Positions 50,221 through 60,959 of a DNA stretch of 64,000 nt are shown here, one piece after another; position 1 is the first letter of the stretch; each line of letters starts with the position of its first letter. The notes below the pieces were generated by a model. It was not told where the DNA came from. It made no database searches and was given only the letters and a program-made list of their open reading frames with translations. Location of the stretch: contig JAYMTL010000010.1 of assembly GCA_036897445.1 (NCBI GenBank), positions 124,001-188,000 of the forward strand. Direction: 5' to 3'. This DNA comes from Pelargonium tetragonum. Its lineage: Eukaryota > Streptophyta > Magnoliopsida > Geraniales > Geraniaceae. A program made the position numbers and the translations under genes.

Positions 50221-50739
50221 CAAAGAAAGTAAATCATCAATAGATGGGTGTTCTAAAGTATCTATACGTATTCATTAACTATATAACTATAACCTTCCTA
50301 CGCTATCGTTCCAGTCGGTAACAGGGACTCTTTCTAACCCGTATTAAGTTTCCATCCTCATTAGCCGTAGGGAACCGGAGGAAGACACCTTAGACATAAT
50401 ACAATTAAAGAACTACTACCACTACCTATATAGGAGGGAAGGAGTCCCCTAACCTCACAATCAATAAAGTAAAAGAAGACTCACTCCTATACCTTACTAT
50501 TCTATAAATATAACTAATAGTAATACAGAATAAGACATTAGCTACAATTACAATAAAGAAGCTATGAAAGGAAAGGCACTTCCCTCCCCATAAGATCTAT
50601 ATCTATATCCCAGATTAGAAGAATCCTATTTCCCTTAGGAGTACTGCTCCTCCTTCTCTTTTTGCTAATAAAATAAAACTACAGAGTATGAAAGTCAAGT
50701 AAGGCAATCAAACCTCATACAAAACAAGAAAGTCATAAA
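50221..50739 (+). repeat. Array unit 1
   Basis: The core runs from about 50245 (GGGTGTTCTAAAG, CTATACGTATTCATTAAC) through CCTTCCTACGCTATCG and CAGTCGGTAA (50312-50321) to TATTAAGTTTCCATCCTCATTAG. The right end is changed: GATAAAGACATA is replaced by a GCCGTAGGGAACCGGAGGAAGAC block. The A-rich linker contains a CTCCTCC / CTTAGGAGTACTGC segment near 50635-50655. Confidence 0.7.
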
Positions 50740-51209
50740 GCAAAGAAGAACCAAGTAAGTGGGTGGGGTTATATAAAGGATCCCTGTACTATCATCATAC
50801 TATAAGACCTTAACCTTCTTTACTACGTGCCAGTCGGTAAGAGAGACGTACTACTGCTCCTATTAAGTTTATACCCTCCCTAACGATAAAGACATAGAGC
50901 AAGATAAATCTTGCCTTAGAACTCCTATACTTACTAATACACTATTTTATACAATCTAAGACTAACCTAATACTATACTATAACTAAGAAACTAATACAA
51001 GACGCTATGACAAGAAAGCCCATAGCACAGGGAATCTCAAGACCCGTAAGAGTACAGCGGTTTAGCTCCTCCTAGAAAGACTACTATTAAGAAGAAAGTG
51101 ACAGATACAGGTCTAGCTTCCAAAGCTTCCAACAAGAAGACATAAGACAGGGAATACAGAGTATGATACAGAATACAAAAGCAAAGAAAGCAAATATCAG
51201 ATATAAGAA
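50740..51209 (+). repeat. Array unit 2 (best-preserved right end)
   Basis: The core is 50761-50896: GGGTGGGGTTATATAAAGG, ACGTGCCAGTCGGTAAGAG (CAGTCGGTAA at 50831-50840), TATTAAGTTTATACCCTCCC and TAACGATAAAGACATA (50881-50896), the last identical to the copies at 8.8 and 10.9 kb. The linker is A-rich, with CAACAAGAAGACATAAGAC. Confidence 0.75.
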
Positions 51210-51680
51210 AGAAGTAAAGCAAGTTAGGTCCTATTGGTAGGTATTATAAAATATCTATACATATTCATTTAACTAATACTACGCATTACCTCCCTCCGCA
51301 AAGCTGCAGTCGGTAACAAAGACTATATCACTCTACAAGAGGGCCTTATGCTCCGTATCGATAAAGACAAAAGAAAGAGGAACCTTAAAAAGTAGTACAA
51401 TCCTATACAACTATTACACTCCTATATACATAAGTAACTAATATTATACTAATAACTAAGTCTATAATACAAATACAAGAGCAACTGCCTATAATCAGCA
51501 CCTATAAGCTATGACTACGACAGGCAAAAAGGCTACAAGAAGACACTAAGACATATAGATACCTTATCCTATGTACCCTAATCCACTACTCTTGCTAATA
51601 AACCTAATAAAAATAGAGAATAAAAAAATACAGAGTAACAAGAATACAAGAAGTCAGAACAAAAAAAGAAGTAAAACAAA
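51210..51680 (+). repeat. Array unit 3
   Basis: The core is 51236-51370: GGTAGGTATTATAAAATATC, TATACATATTCATTTAAC, TACCTCCCTCCGCAAAGC, CAGTCGGTAA (51307-51316) and GCTCCGTATCGATAAAGACA. The A-rich linker shares CTAATAACTAAG, ACAAGAGC and AAGCTATGAC with unit 2. No frame is shared with the other units. Confidence 0.75.
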
Positions 51681-51970
51681 GTCAATCTGTGGTGGTTATA
51701 AAGTCTCTATACATGTTCAAGAAACTACTAATTACATTATCTCGCTATGCTTCAGTCGGTAAGAGTGATTGACTCCTAAACCATCTAAGGCTTCCCATAC
51801 TGATAAGAACAGAAGACAACGAGGGAATACACCTTAGATTATAACAATTAGAACCCTCTTATACAATATTAAAATGAAACACTATTATCTATATCTATTA
51901 AGGTTAATGAACTCATTCCTTACCTGAAACTCCTCATTATAATAAACTATAACTAGTAAAAAAAAGTCTT
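51681..51970 (+). repeat. Array unit 4 (3' part fades out)
   Basis: The core is 51691-51811: GGTGGTTATAAAGTCTC, TATACATGTTCAAGAAAC, TAATTACATTATCTCGC, CAGTCGGTAA (51753-51762) and CTTCCCATACTGATAAGAAC. The linker starts as in the other units (CACCTTAGATTATAAC) and loses similarity before 52 kb. Its TAATTACATTATC is a two-mismatch-or-fewer form of the reversed 13-mer, which ties the 13-mer to this repeat. Confidence 0.7.
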
Positions 51971-53469
51971 TACTTTATCTAGAGTCTTATAATTCTTAAT
52001 TACTCCTATGTAGGGGTAGGAAAGCATACTTAACAATTCGATATACTTTTAAATAAAAGGATGCCTCTTTTGGAAATTCCGGATTTTGGCATTTCATGGC
52101 TAGCACTCGAGCTTTAGGGAAGTATGAAGTTGTTAATTTCTTTGTGAACAGAATTTTAAGACTTGTTATAGAGTATCGAAGCAGTCTAGCGTTGATATTC
52201 TATTGCTCATAACCAGGATCGAAAACTATAGAGTAAAGGGAGTATACCCGTCCGTGTTAGTTCAGTTCCCGGTTTCCCTTAATTTTATCTAAAAAGAAAG
52301 TGGGATACAAGTCAAAGTAATAAGTCAAATTTTTCGTTATAGATTCTTTATGAAAAAAAGGAGTTCCTAACTTGCTTATTATGCAACGATCTATTTCGGG
52401 GTAACCCTTCTTTCTAAGTGCCCGAATATTTTAAGATAGATAAGGAGGGTTTCTTATAAGTAAAGCCTCTTGTCCTAAAATAAGCATTGAAAGACTTAAA
52501 AATCCTTTTAGAACACATATGCACCCCTATTCGGCACAAGATACGAAAAGGTAGCCAAGAGTGCTCATAAAAACCTCTTCTTAGAAGACAGTCGCTAAAG
52601 ATTCACGCGAGCAAGTCCTAATTTAAAGTAATATATATATATATAGGCTCAAGAGTTGCCCAGCGGTCCCTTTAGCTAAACGATTAAAAAAGGCACAATA
52701 CCGTGTACAAGTCTAAAAAGATTTTCAACCTCCGTACTAAGAGATTTTCAGGGCTCCATAACGTTTAGTTATTATTTTCGATTTGTAAAGCTTCCTATAT
52801 TGTAATTCCATATCTGAATCTGAAAACTTTGAGTAGGAATTCTAAAGAAAATAGAAATAAGGGTTTGTTAGGAGTCTAATTTAAGGGTATGCCTCGTAGA
52901 AAGTAGAAAGCTAAGGTATGACGAGGAATTTGACTTTCCATTATTCTTATTCTAGGCGAGCTCCCTTTCTCTTAAATTTTTGAGTAACTTGAGTAAATTA
53001 TAATAATAATTTGTTAAAAAAAAGAACTTAGAATAATTTTTTAAATGCCAGACAGAGCTAATAGGAATTCTAGTAAACGGTATTGTTAATAAAGCAAATA
53101 GGAGAGCCCGTACTTTACATTTTATGTTAATTTAACTTATAAAATTTTAGGAGCGACCTAGCCCCTTTCTACATTCTTTTCCTACTTTTATGTATTTTAA
53201 AAAAACAGGTCTCTTTTTTTAAGACTTTTCCATAAGGATTTTCTTTTCTAGATTAAGTAAAAGGGTTAGCTCATATAAAAAAGTTTTGACTAGTTTCCTA
53301 ATTTTATAACGGAGACTCCCAAGGCTCTTCAGTTTTCACAAATTCTGAGGATACTGTTAAATAAACGAATAGATTTAAACTCTTTTTACGATACCAAGAC
53401 CAAGAAAAGATATTTTGAACAAGTCTAGGTACTACAACTCATTTTTATCTTATATCGCTTCAAGCAAGC

Positions 53470-53487
53470 TTAGATACTTTAGATACT
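53470..53487 (+). repeat. Tandem duplication, 9 bases x 2
   Basis: TTAGATACT is repeated exactly at 53470-53478 and 53479-53487. Minor slippage product. Confidence 0.85.
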
Positions 53488-53633
53488 TCAGCGAGTCCTC
53501 TTAACACTAAATTCTATAAACACACTATCAATATACTATAACACGATTTAAGGACAGAAAGACTTTAGACTACAAGGGGTTATTTTACTCTTTAAAGCCG
53601 GGCTTTGCCTAATAATATTAAGTAATTTTAAAA

Positions 53634-53647
53634 AAGGGAATTCCCTT
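53634..53647. repeat. Perfect 14-base palindrome AAGGGAATTCCCTT
   Basis: The longest perfect member of the GG...CC palindrome class noticed. The GGAATTCC core occurs eight times in the window (about 283, 6278, 13026, 30971, 42789, 53637, 54573, 58733) against an expectation near 0.6. Confidence 0.8.
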
Positions 53648-54657
53648 GCTTCTCTTTTTCTTAGCTTTAGGGTCTCGTTAAAACTCGAGCGAGAACTCTA
53701 TAATACGGAATTTTCTCTCCTTGTAGGTTGACAGCTAAAGAGTAAAGTAAATAGACGAAGACTTTTTTAATTTATGTATTTAATACTCTGAAGGGGAATT
53801 CTAGTTTTTATAGGGACTCCAGTAAAAGCTCTTAGACAAACTAGAAAAATTCTTCAAAAAAGAAAATTCGGCTTCATAAATTTCAAGTAAGGAGCTCCTA
53901 TCATTTTCAAAGTTCAAGAAAAAAGTAGAGTGAAAATATCTACAAATGAGAAGAAAAATATCTAAAGAAGGCTCTTAAGCTTTAGCTGGAAGTAATTTCA
54001 AAAAGGCGCGGGTTTACCTCTGTTAAGATTAAAAAAGGAGTACCTCGAAAAGCGGAAGTCCTTGTTAAGCATTTCCTTTCGAAGGCTACTCGTATATTTA
54101 TATTAAATAAAATTATTAAAAAGATTTTCTGCTACTTCCCTGTAACAAGTTACAAAAATTATAATGGATACAAAGTAAAAAAAAAAGAACCTTGGATATT
54201 CCCGATGGGAGTGTACTTACTCGGCAGAAAAAAACTTTTGAAATCGGATCAGTCTCTTACTATAAATTTTTCAAGGGAATCCCTATATTTAAAGTCTAGC
54301 ATTTAAGCAATTACAAAAATGTTTGCGAACAGAGGCTAGGTGAAATCTTATATATAACCCTAAATTCTTTAAGTTCAAAATAGGTTTCTGGATCAAGGCC
54401 ATGGTTCCTTCTACACTAGACTAGAAAGTGAAAGCTCTCCTCAGCGTAATTACCGGGCGTTCCTAATAAGCAGAAGGTCTCTCTATCTGAAAAGGAAAAC
54501 GCACGAGAAGAAATCCTTTATTCACTACCCCGTTACAAAACTCAAAACTTTTCAATTTAAGACTCTTAGGAAGGAATTCCTACTTGTATACCCTTCTATA
54601 TACTTTAATTCCTAACTCATAAGCATAAGCTGAAACTAACTAGACCGTCAACGATTT

Positions 54658-54670
54658 TAATTACATTACC
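54658..54670 (-). repeat. 13-mer copy (minus strand)
   Basis: The plus strand reads TAATTACATTACC followed by TTTG. It is an exact reverse copy of GGTAATGTAATTA with the AAA extension. Confidence 0.8.
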
Positions 54671-54980
54671 TTTGCTTTGTTAACTAATTACCTTTCAAGC
54701 CTTTCTCTTGTAAAACCTACACTAAGTAAGTTCGACTGGAAAACTTCTCTTTGAATTATAGCCTATCGAGTAGTTCTATTCATTCCCATTTAGTAGACTT
54801 TTACTTATTAGTTAATTAAGCGCTTTTAGTTAAGCAAGACGCAGATACCACCCCCTAACAGTTATAACTTAGTTTTTCAATTCCTTGTGATCTAAGGAGC
54901 TAAAAAGCCTTCGTAAAAAGGAAAGCACAACTCTATAACTACGCTCCGGTTAAGTCTTTCCTATTTATATTCCCTAAGCA

Positions 54981-54996
54981 CCTTTAACCAGAATAC
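54981..54996 (+). repeat. Copy of CCTTTAACCAGAATAC
   Basis: Matches 36821-36836 exactly over 16 bases and 22956-22971 in reverse. Followed by AGAAAGTACATTAGCTAC. Confidence 0.5.
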
Positions 54997-57900
54997 AGAA
55001 AGTACATTAGCTACGTAGGTTCTAATCCCAAACTTCTAAGACTGAGAAAGCTATCAAGAAAGAGAACCAGAGTTTAGCTCTAAAGACAAGTATAGCTGTT
55101 AAGATTACTAAGATTTCACGGAGGAAAGATACGCGGAGTAAGAGTAACAAGTTAAGAAGAAGTTTTATGCGATTAGAACTCTTGTCTTTTCCAAGTTTTC
55201 TAGTCTTTTAAGAGGCAGGAAGGGCCCCTTTACCCCTTTAGCTAGATAGGAAATTTCCTAGTAAGTGCTACTATAACTAACTGTAAGAAAAGAAGTGAAA
55301 AAGTACACCCGCTCGGAATTCGAATAAGAAGAGTTTCAAAGGCACTCCTTAATAGTATATAGCCAAGTAACTTAGGAGACCCTTTTTAAGTTTTTAATAA
55401 TTTAATAAGAAGTTTTTGTTTTGTTTATTATTCTTTTATGGGAATACCCGTACCTTGTGTACTCCTGAAATTTAAGCTAAATTAGCTATGAAGGGGAGGA
55501 CTTCTGTGTTCCTTTGTTTCAATAAGCTAAAACTGTAAAGCCTTCTGTTTTGCCATAGACCCTTTTAGAAAAGTCAGATAAAGGTATATAAAAATGAAAG
55601 ATCTGTTTTAGCTACACTACAGCCAAGTCAAAAAACAAAGAAACTAATGAAATCAAGGGAACTTCTTAATGGATAGTTTAGGAAAGAGGAGTCTTCCTAA
55701 GTGTAGTCTATGCGACTTGAACTCGTGTCTGTATTCTGTAGCTATTTAAGGACAGTAAATCCGGGGTAATAAAGGACTGCTTTCATACTCTATTCTAGTT
55801 ACAGCGGGAAAAGTCAAGAATAAGTAGAGAAATCGAGTTTCCAATTAGGATTCTAGGGTTTTTACAAGAAGAAGTTCGGGGTTAATGGTCAGGGAAGGCT
55901 ACTCAACTTTATTTGATTCCTTAAATTTCTTAATCAAGGGTAGATAAAAAAGTAAAGCGTTGCTTTTATGTTCCTCCGAGCTCTGATCTCAAGAGAACCG
56001 GAATTATTAAGTAATTGAGTGATGGAATAGGGAAAACCTAAGAAGTATCGGTAAGGAGTGCCTCTATTCTGTACTGTTTAATAAAGATATGCAAATCCTG
56101 ACTTTTTGTCCTTTATTTCATTTAGGGGTGTAAAACGTAGGAAGTGCTGTATGTTTACTATTCTTGTTCTAGACCGGGCAGTTAAGAAAGCTTTTTATAT
56201 ACCTTTTCGGCGGAAGCTTGCTATAGGTCTTATTCTTTGAAAATCTATACAAAGGGTTATTTGCGTAATCTTGTACAGCGGGTAAAGTGCGGGGTTATTT
56301 TTGTATTATGACTCAGCCTCACGATTCTGAACTTCCTATTTCCTAACTTCTTTGCTACGAAGCTTCTCTCTTTTTATTAAAAAGAATAAAAAAGGCTAAA
56401 TAAATAAAGTCCTAGGTAACGCTTAAATTTTTTGAGGCGAAGGAAATTAATAATAACAGTGAGTATCTTAATTTAAGAGGAATAAAAAGTTTTTAGCTAA
56501 CAAAAAGTAAACCTAGCGCTTTGTAATGGTAAGGCACGCCTATATATCTCCTCCTAATTTGTAGCACAAGGTTTATTCAGTGAAAAATCTTAATTATCAG
56601 TAAAGACTACACGCGAAGGGGGCAAAGTCCTTTTTTTACTTCAAATTAGGGATAGTAACTCTATCAAGGTATTTTCCTTAAAGCTCCATCAAGTAAGAAG
56701 CCGGCTAAACCTAAATAAAAGTATACTAGGCTTAGGTTTTTCTAGACTGCCCTGTTAATTTAATTCCCGTTTATATGGTATATTATAAAAAGTAGAAAAT
56801 TAAAGAAGAATTCCCGTAAAGTCTAGCGGCTAGCTATGGGACTTTTCATACGGAATGACTTAGTAAGTGCTTTTTTGAGTTAAAAAGCATCCGCACCGCC
56901 CTCGGGGTTCCCTTTAATATATAAAGAAAAATTCCAGCTTATTCAAAAATTGCAAGACATACACTCCAAATATTAAGTTTCTAGTTGGGTGAGTTTATCT
57001 GAGACTTTTTGTGTTAAGTTGGCCTCTTGTTATACTATTTGAACGGGTAGGGCTCATTGGGGTCAGACTTTTATAAAGGTGTGTTTATAAAACGACTCCT
57101 TATATCTTTTAATAAGGGTCTCTGGGCCCCCTTGTAGTTTTATTTAAACTTTAAAAAAGTTATATCCATACGATCTTGAATTTTATATAGTGAGCTTTTG
57201 TCTGCTTAGTTCAGTATACCTCTATAGTATTATGAAATCTAGGACTAAAATACCAAAACTACTTTTTTTTTATATCCATAACTCTGGCTACTTCATTGTG
57301 AATAGTTTTTTTACTCTCTTATTACTCTGTAATAGAGAATAGAGCAGCGAACGTTAACACTTGTTAAGGCCCTATCTATATTGCCCGTACTTTTTTGGTT
57401 TCTGGCCTTGTGAAATTTAGGTGTCAAAGTTGTAGTGCTCTAATTGTAGAATTTACTCAATTTGCTTTAATATTTTCAATAAAATTTTTGACTATACTTT
57501 ACGGGCCCCTATATACTTAATGAGACCCCAACATCGAAGTAAAATATCTCGAACCTTTGGCAAATCTGCTCTTAAGACAAGAAAAGAAATCGAGGCCCAT
57601 GGATCTAAGGGTTATACTTTTTGGCTAACTAGGTCTTAGAAAGACTCTTAAGTTGCTGTGTAATTACCTATTAGGAGGTACCCACTTAAACCCAGTATTT
57701 TTAGAAAAAGCTTGTATAAGTATGGGCAGAACTCCTTTAAGTAGCATGGAGGACTCAAAAAGAGAACACGTCAGTTATCCGATTCTAATTTGCGTTTAAT
57801 AAAGATATAAAAGTCATTTAGATACAAGGAACTTCTGCAAGAATTTTTATAGAATTACTGTCTTTTCCGAAAGCGGGTACAGGGATTTTTGTAGCTAAGC

Positions 57901-58095
57901 TAACCGGGGCCACTAGCTTATATTGTAGATTTTTGATATAGAGTGCAATGCCTTAACAGTAAAAGGATTTTTTCTTCTGAGGTTAACTTTATTGAGCATA
58001 GAAGATAGTCTACTTATCCTTTACTAGTAAGGGTTGGATAGAATCACTTAGTACAAGGAAAAAAAAGTCTATTAATGCTTAGTATACCGGACACA

Positions 58096-58136
58096 GGAGG
58101 GAAATGGCTGAGTGGATTAAGGCATTGGTTTGCTAA
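58096..58136 (+). pseudogene. Ser(GCU) tRNA relic, 5' half
   Basis: GGAGGGAAATGGCTGAGTGG, then ATTAAGGCATTGG, then TTTGCTAA form an acceptor start, a full D-arm and an anticodon loop with GCT (58132-58134). From memory the stretch from ATGGCTGAGTGG to GCTAA differs from plant mitochondrial trnS-GCU at about one base in 33, far beyond chance. Homology stops right after the anticodon loop: the bases that follow (GTATGAATTTCGAC) do not pair with the anticodon stem. A TTTCGACT string at 58143-58151 only faintly recalls a T-loop. No long variable arm or matching acceptor end follows. I read it as a 5' fragment of an organelle tRNA gene, probably not functional. Confidence 0.6.
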
Positions 58137-59605
58137 GTATGAATTTCGACTTTATGGTAAGTAAACTAAAAAAGCAATGCAATGGGGGCCTATTAACATT
58201 AGAATTTTTAAGTTAAGGACTTTGGATAAAAGATCTTTCTATAATGTCCTTCCTAAGTTAAGCCTGCGCAATTTAACTTCAACTTATTTGGGTATGCTTT
58301 ATTCTTTTAAAAGACTTCTAACAGCCGCTTTATTAGGAGTCCTTTTACATAGAGTGCCCCATATCCTGTATATATATAAAGGTTAAGTTACTATAACTTC
58401 TTTGGAAACTCGCGTGTTTTGCTATAGAGTTTTCTACCAATAAATTAAAAATAAGGTCAGAACTCTAAAGGAAGACAAAATTACATGAGAGTTTTATTGC
58501 TAGGATTTCCAGAAAGTTTTCCTAATTAAGGTGGAGTGGCGTAAGTGTAGACTAATTTAGACTAGAATCGAAGCTATGCTTTTGAATTTCTATAGACCTT
58601 AAATAATTTACACCTAAGAGTAATTTCGAACCTTTATAAGGATAAGGTTGGAGCCCCCATGTACCGAACCTATTTTCTATTATAGTACACATACTCAGTA
58701 AATCCTATAAACCGACACTTAATTGACCCGGGGAATTCCTTAGTTTTTTGTGTATGTATTAACTTTGGATCTTTACGGGGAGATCTCTTTATAAGGATCC
58801 CTTTATGATAAGAGTTACACAGCCAGAGCTTATAATATACAATAACTGGGTTTCTCTGTCTTAGAAGCAGGAACCCGCCTTAGAGGGCTCTCTTTTAAGA
58901 ATAGTATGTTACAAAACCCCTAAAATAAAAAGTTGCCTGTGAAAGAAGGATCATACCCGCAAATACCGAGATTTCACTTTAGTATAGGTAGTGCATAATA
59001 AACTCTATAAAAAAACTTCTCTAAAACTATGTTAGAGCATTCGTATCAAAGTAATAGGGTACTAGGGGAAAGTCTCTACTTTATTAATTAGAAAACTTCA
59101 GTTCTCTTAAAAGCAAAGGGGATTCCTTGCTTATCCATTTATAAGAAAACAACTCGTTCGAAACTTCATTTTTATTAAACAAGGTTATACTTTTTGTGAT
59201 CTAAGGGAGCCCCTATAGTATGATAAGGTGAAAATAGATCGTCTATAAGAGTCTCACCCAAGCCTAAAAAACAAAATACAAAGATTTACCCCTTTTTTAA
59301 AAGAAATTGCTAAATTATCAAGATAACTCGAGAAAAATCAGTCTTGAAAATCCTACAACATTTACTCACTGCACGAATGGCAAATTTATAGACTTAATTA
59401 CAGAATCATGGATTAAAAAGCTTTTTAGGGTACCTTATTAGGAAGAAAATCTTTCTTTCAGTATCTTAAAAACTTGTAGTCCAAGATAGCGAAAAGCATA
59501 AAATAAAAAGGTAAGTCTCGTTGAATCGGGAACTTAGGAAAGAATAGTCCCTAAATTTGGTGCGGTTACACAAGCAGCGGACTTTAGTGCTTGGTCTAAT
59601 GAAGC

Positions 59606-59623
59606 AAAAAAAAAAGGGGGGGG
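59606..59623 (+). repeat. Homopurine tract A10G8
   Basis: Ten A followed by eight G with no interruption, the longest G run in the window. Such a run may be polymorphic or a sequencing-length uncertainty. Confidence 0.85.
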
Positions 59624-60946
59624 TTACTTTGTTACAAAAGGAATCCATCTTTTTGATTTATAAATAATGGATCCTGGCTGTACTAATTGTATATAAACTA
59701 TAAAAATTCTGATTTAAGCAAATGCAAGCACTTACTCCTTTTGGATAAAGCTCAGATAGGGAGATATATAGATTAAACTTCCTTTCATTTTAATATGTAC
59801 AAAGTAAAAGCTTCTATAAACTGACTAAAGAAAACCTAACAGAAAAAGGAGTGACAAGGTTCTACTCCAGTAAGTCAAGTAATCAAAAATTTACAAAATT
59901 TATATTACCAAAGACCCTTATTGAGTTTAGATAGGGTTCTACTTTGTCTATGTAAACAAATATTAAGAGCTAACCGGAAGTTCTAGATAATAAGCATGCT
60001 TTCACTTAATCTCAGTTTGCTCTTGAGTTATAGATCCTATTAGCAGAGGAATTCATGACATATATAAGGAGTATTCCAACCAAAGTTTGAAGCCGGATCT
60101 ATTTTTAATATATTTAAAGAGTTAGTAAAATGAAATTCTATGTCTTGTCCATAATGCAAGTAAATCCATAACATAAATTTTCTCTTCGTCCTTAAATCGG
60201 GCGCTCCTCTTTATCAACCGTGCATCAGAGGGGTGCTAAGATAAAATCCACTAGTATAGTAAAAAGACAAACGAAGATTACTTCTCAAGACTCTATCCCT
60301 TAGAAATAAGGAGAAATACGGAAGCCATATAGGCCCGCAAAAGTATGAAGCTGATTATAGGAAAGTCTGTAAAAAAGAGCGAGTCGAAATTCATCTATAT
60401 GCTTGAGGAAGCCTAAATAGTATTGGGAACACATGTTCAGAACACTTCGAAAAAGCCAAGCCCTAGCTATAGAGCATAGGAAGGCTGGGTTTATAAAGGA
60501 AACAGTGACAATAAATTAGTTGAGGGCTTATTTACGATGCATAGGTTTGGTTTGTAGAAAGGAACCCGGACTTAGAATAGAGTGCTTTTAATAGAGGTTA
60601 ATCCCAAAACGAGATACTGGGATTTGGACAGATTTTTGGTGTGAACGCAAGTCTAGTGCAGACAAAAAGTCAAAATTTTTCATAAGTTAAGTCTAGTTAA
60701 ATAGTCAATACTTGAACAAATAATGAAAAGTGCTCTGAATTTGGGTTGTTAATAAAGCTTATACTATTACTATCAGTCGTCCTAGTAAATTCATTCTATG
60801 TGGTACATACAGCATGCTCTGTTCCTTCTAATTCATATAATATAGGTCATATAATAATCCTAACGAAACAAAAAAAAGACCTTGGAAATCTAAGGGCTTT
60901 ATTTCACTTTTCTGGTCAAAGATAGGGCACATTTTTCTTTCTTAAT

Positions 60947-60959
60947 TAATTACATTACC
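60947..60959 (-). repeat. 13-mer copy (minus strand)
   Basis: The plus strand reads TAATTACATTACC followed by TTTC. Exact reverse copy with the AAA extension. Confidence 0.8.

Larger units (their letters stand above)
49870..51970 (+). repeat. Tandem array of four diverged ~450-520 bp repeat units
   Basis: Four units follow each other in one orientation. The shared CAGTCGGTAA starts at 50312, 50831, 51307 and 51753, giving spacings of 519, 476 and 446 bases. Each unit has a core of about 130 bases: GGTGG-TTATAAAG, CTATACATATTCA, CCTTCCTCCGC, CAGTCGGTAA, then CCCTCCCTAACGATAAAGACATA or a variant. An A-rich linker follows with CTAATAACTAAG, ACAAGAGC and AAGACATAAGAC-like strings. A headless A-rich segment precedes the first unit. 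The strand is skewed: 51421-51480 has 30 A, 18 T, 9 C and 3 G. No frame is long or shared between units, so coding is unlikely. Copies are well diverged, so the array is not recent. Confidence 0.75.

Noticed and set aside
50831-50840. GTGCCAGTCGGTAA resembling the 530-loop of small-subunit rRNA
   Set aside because: Only this unit has GTGC before it, the other units do not, and no other rRNA signature lies nearby; it is a repeat motif.
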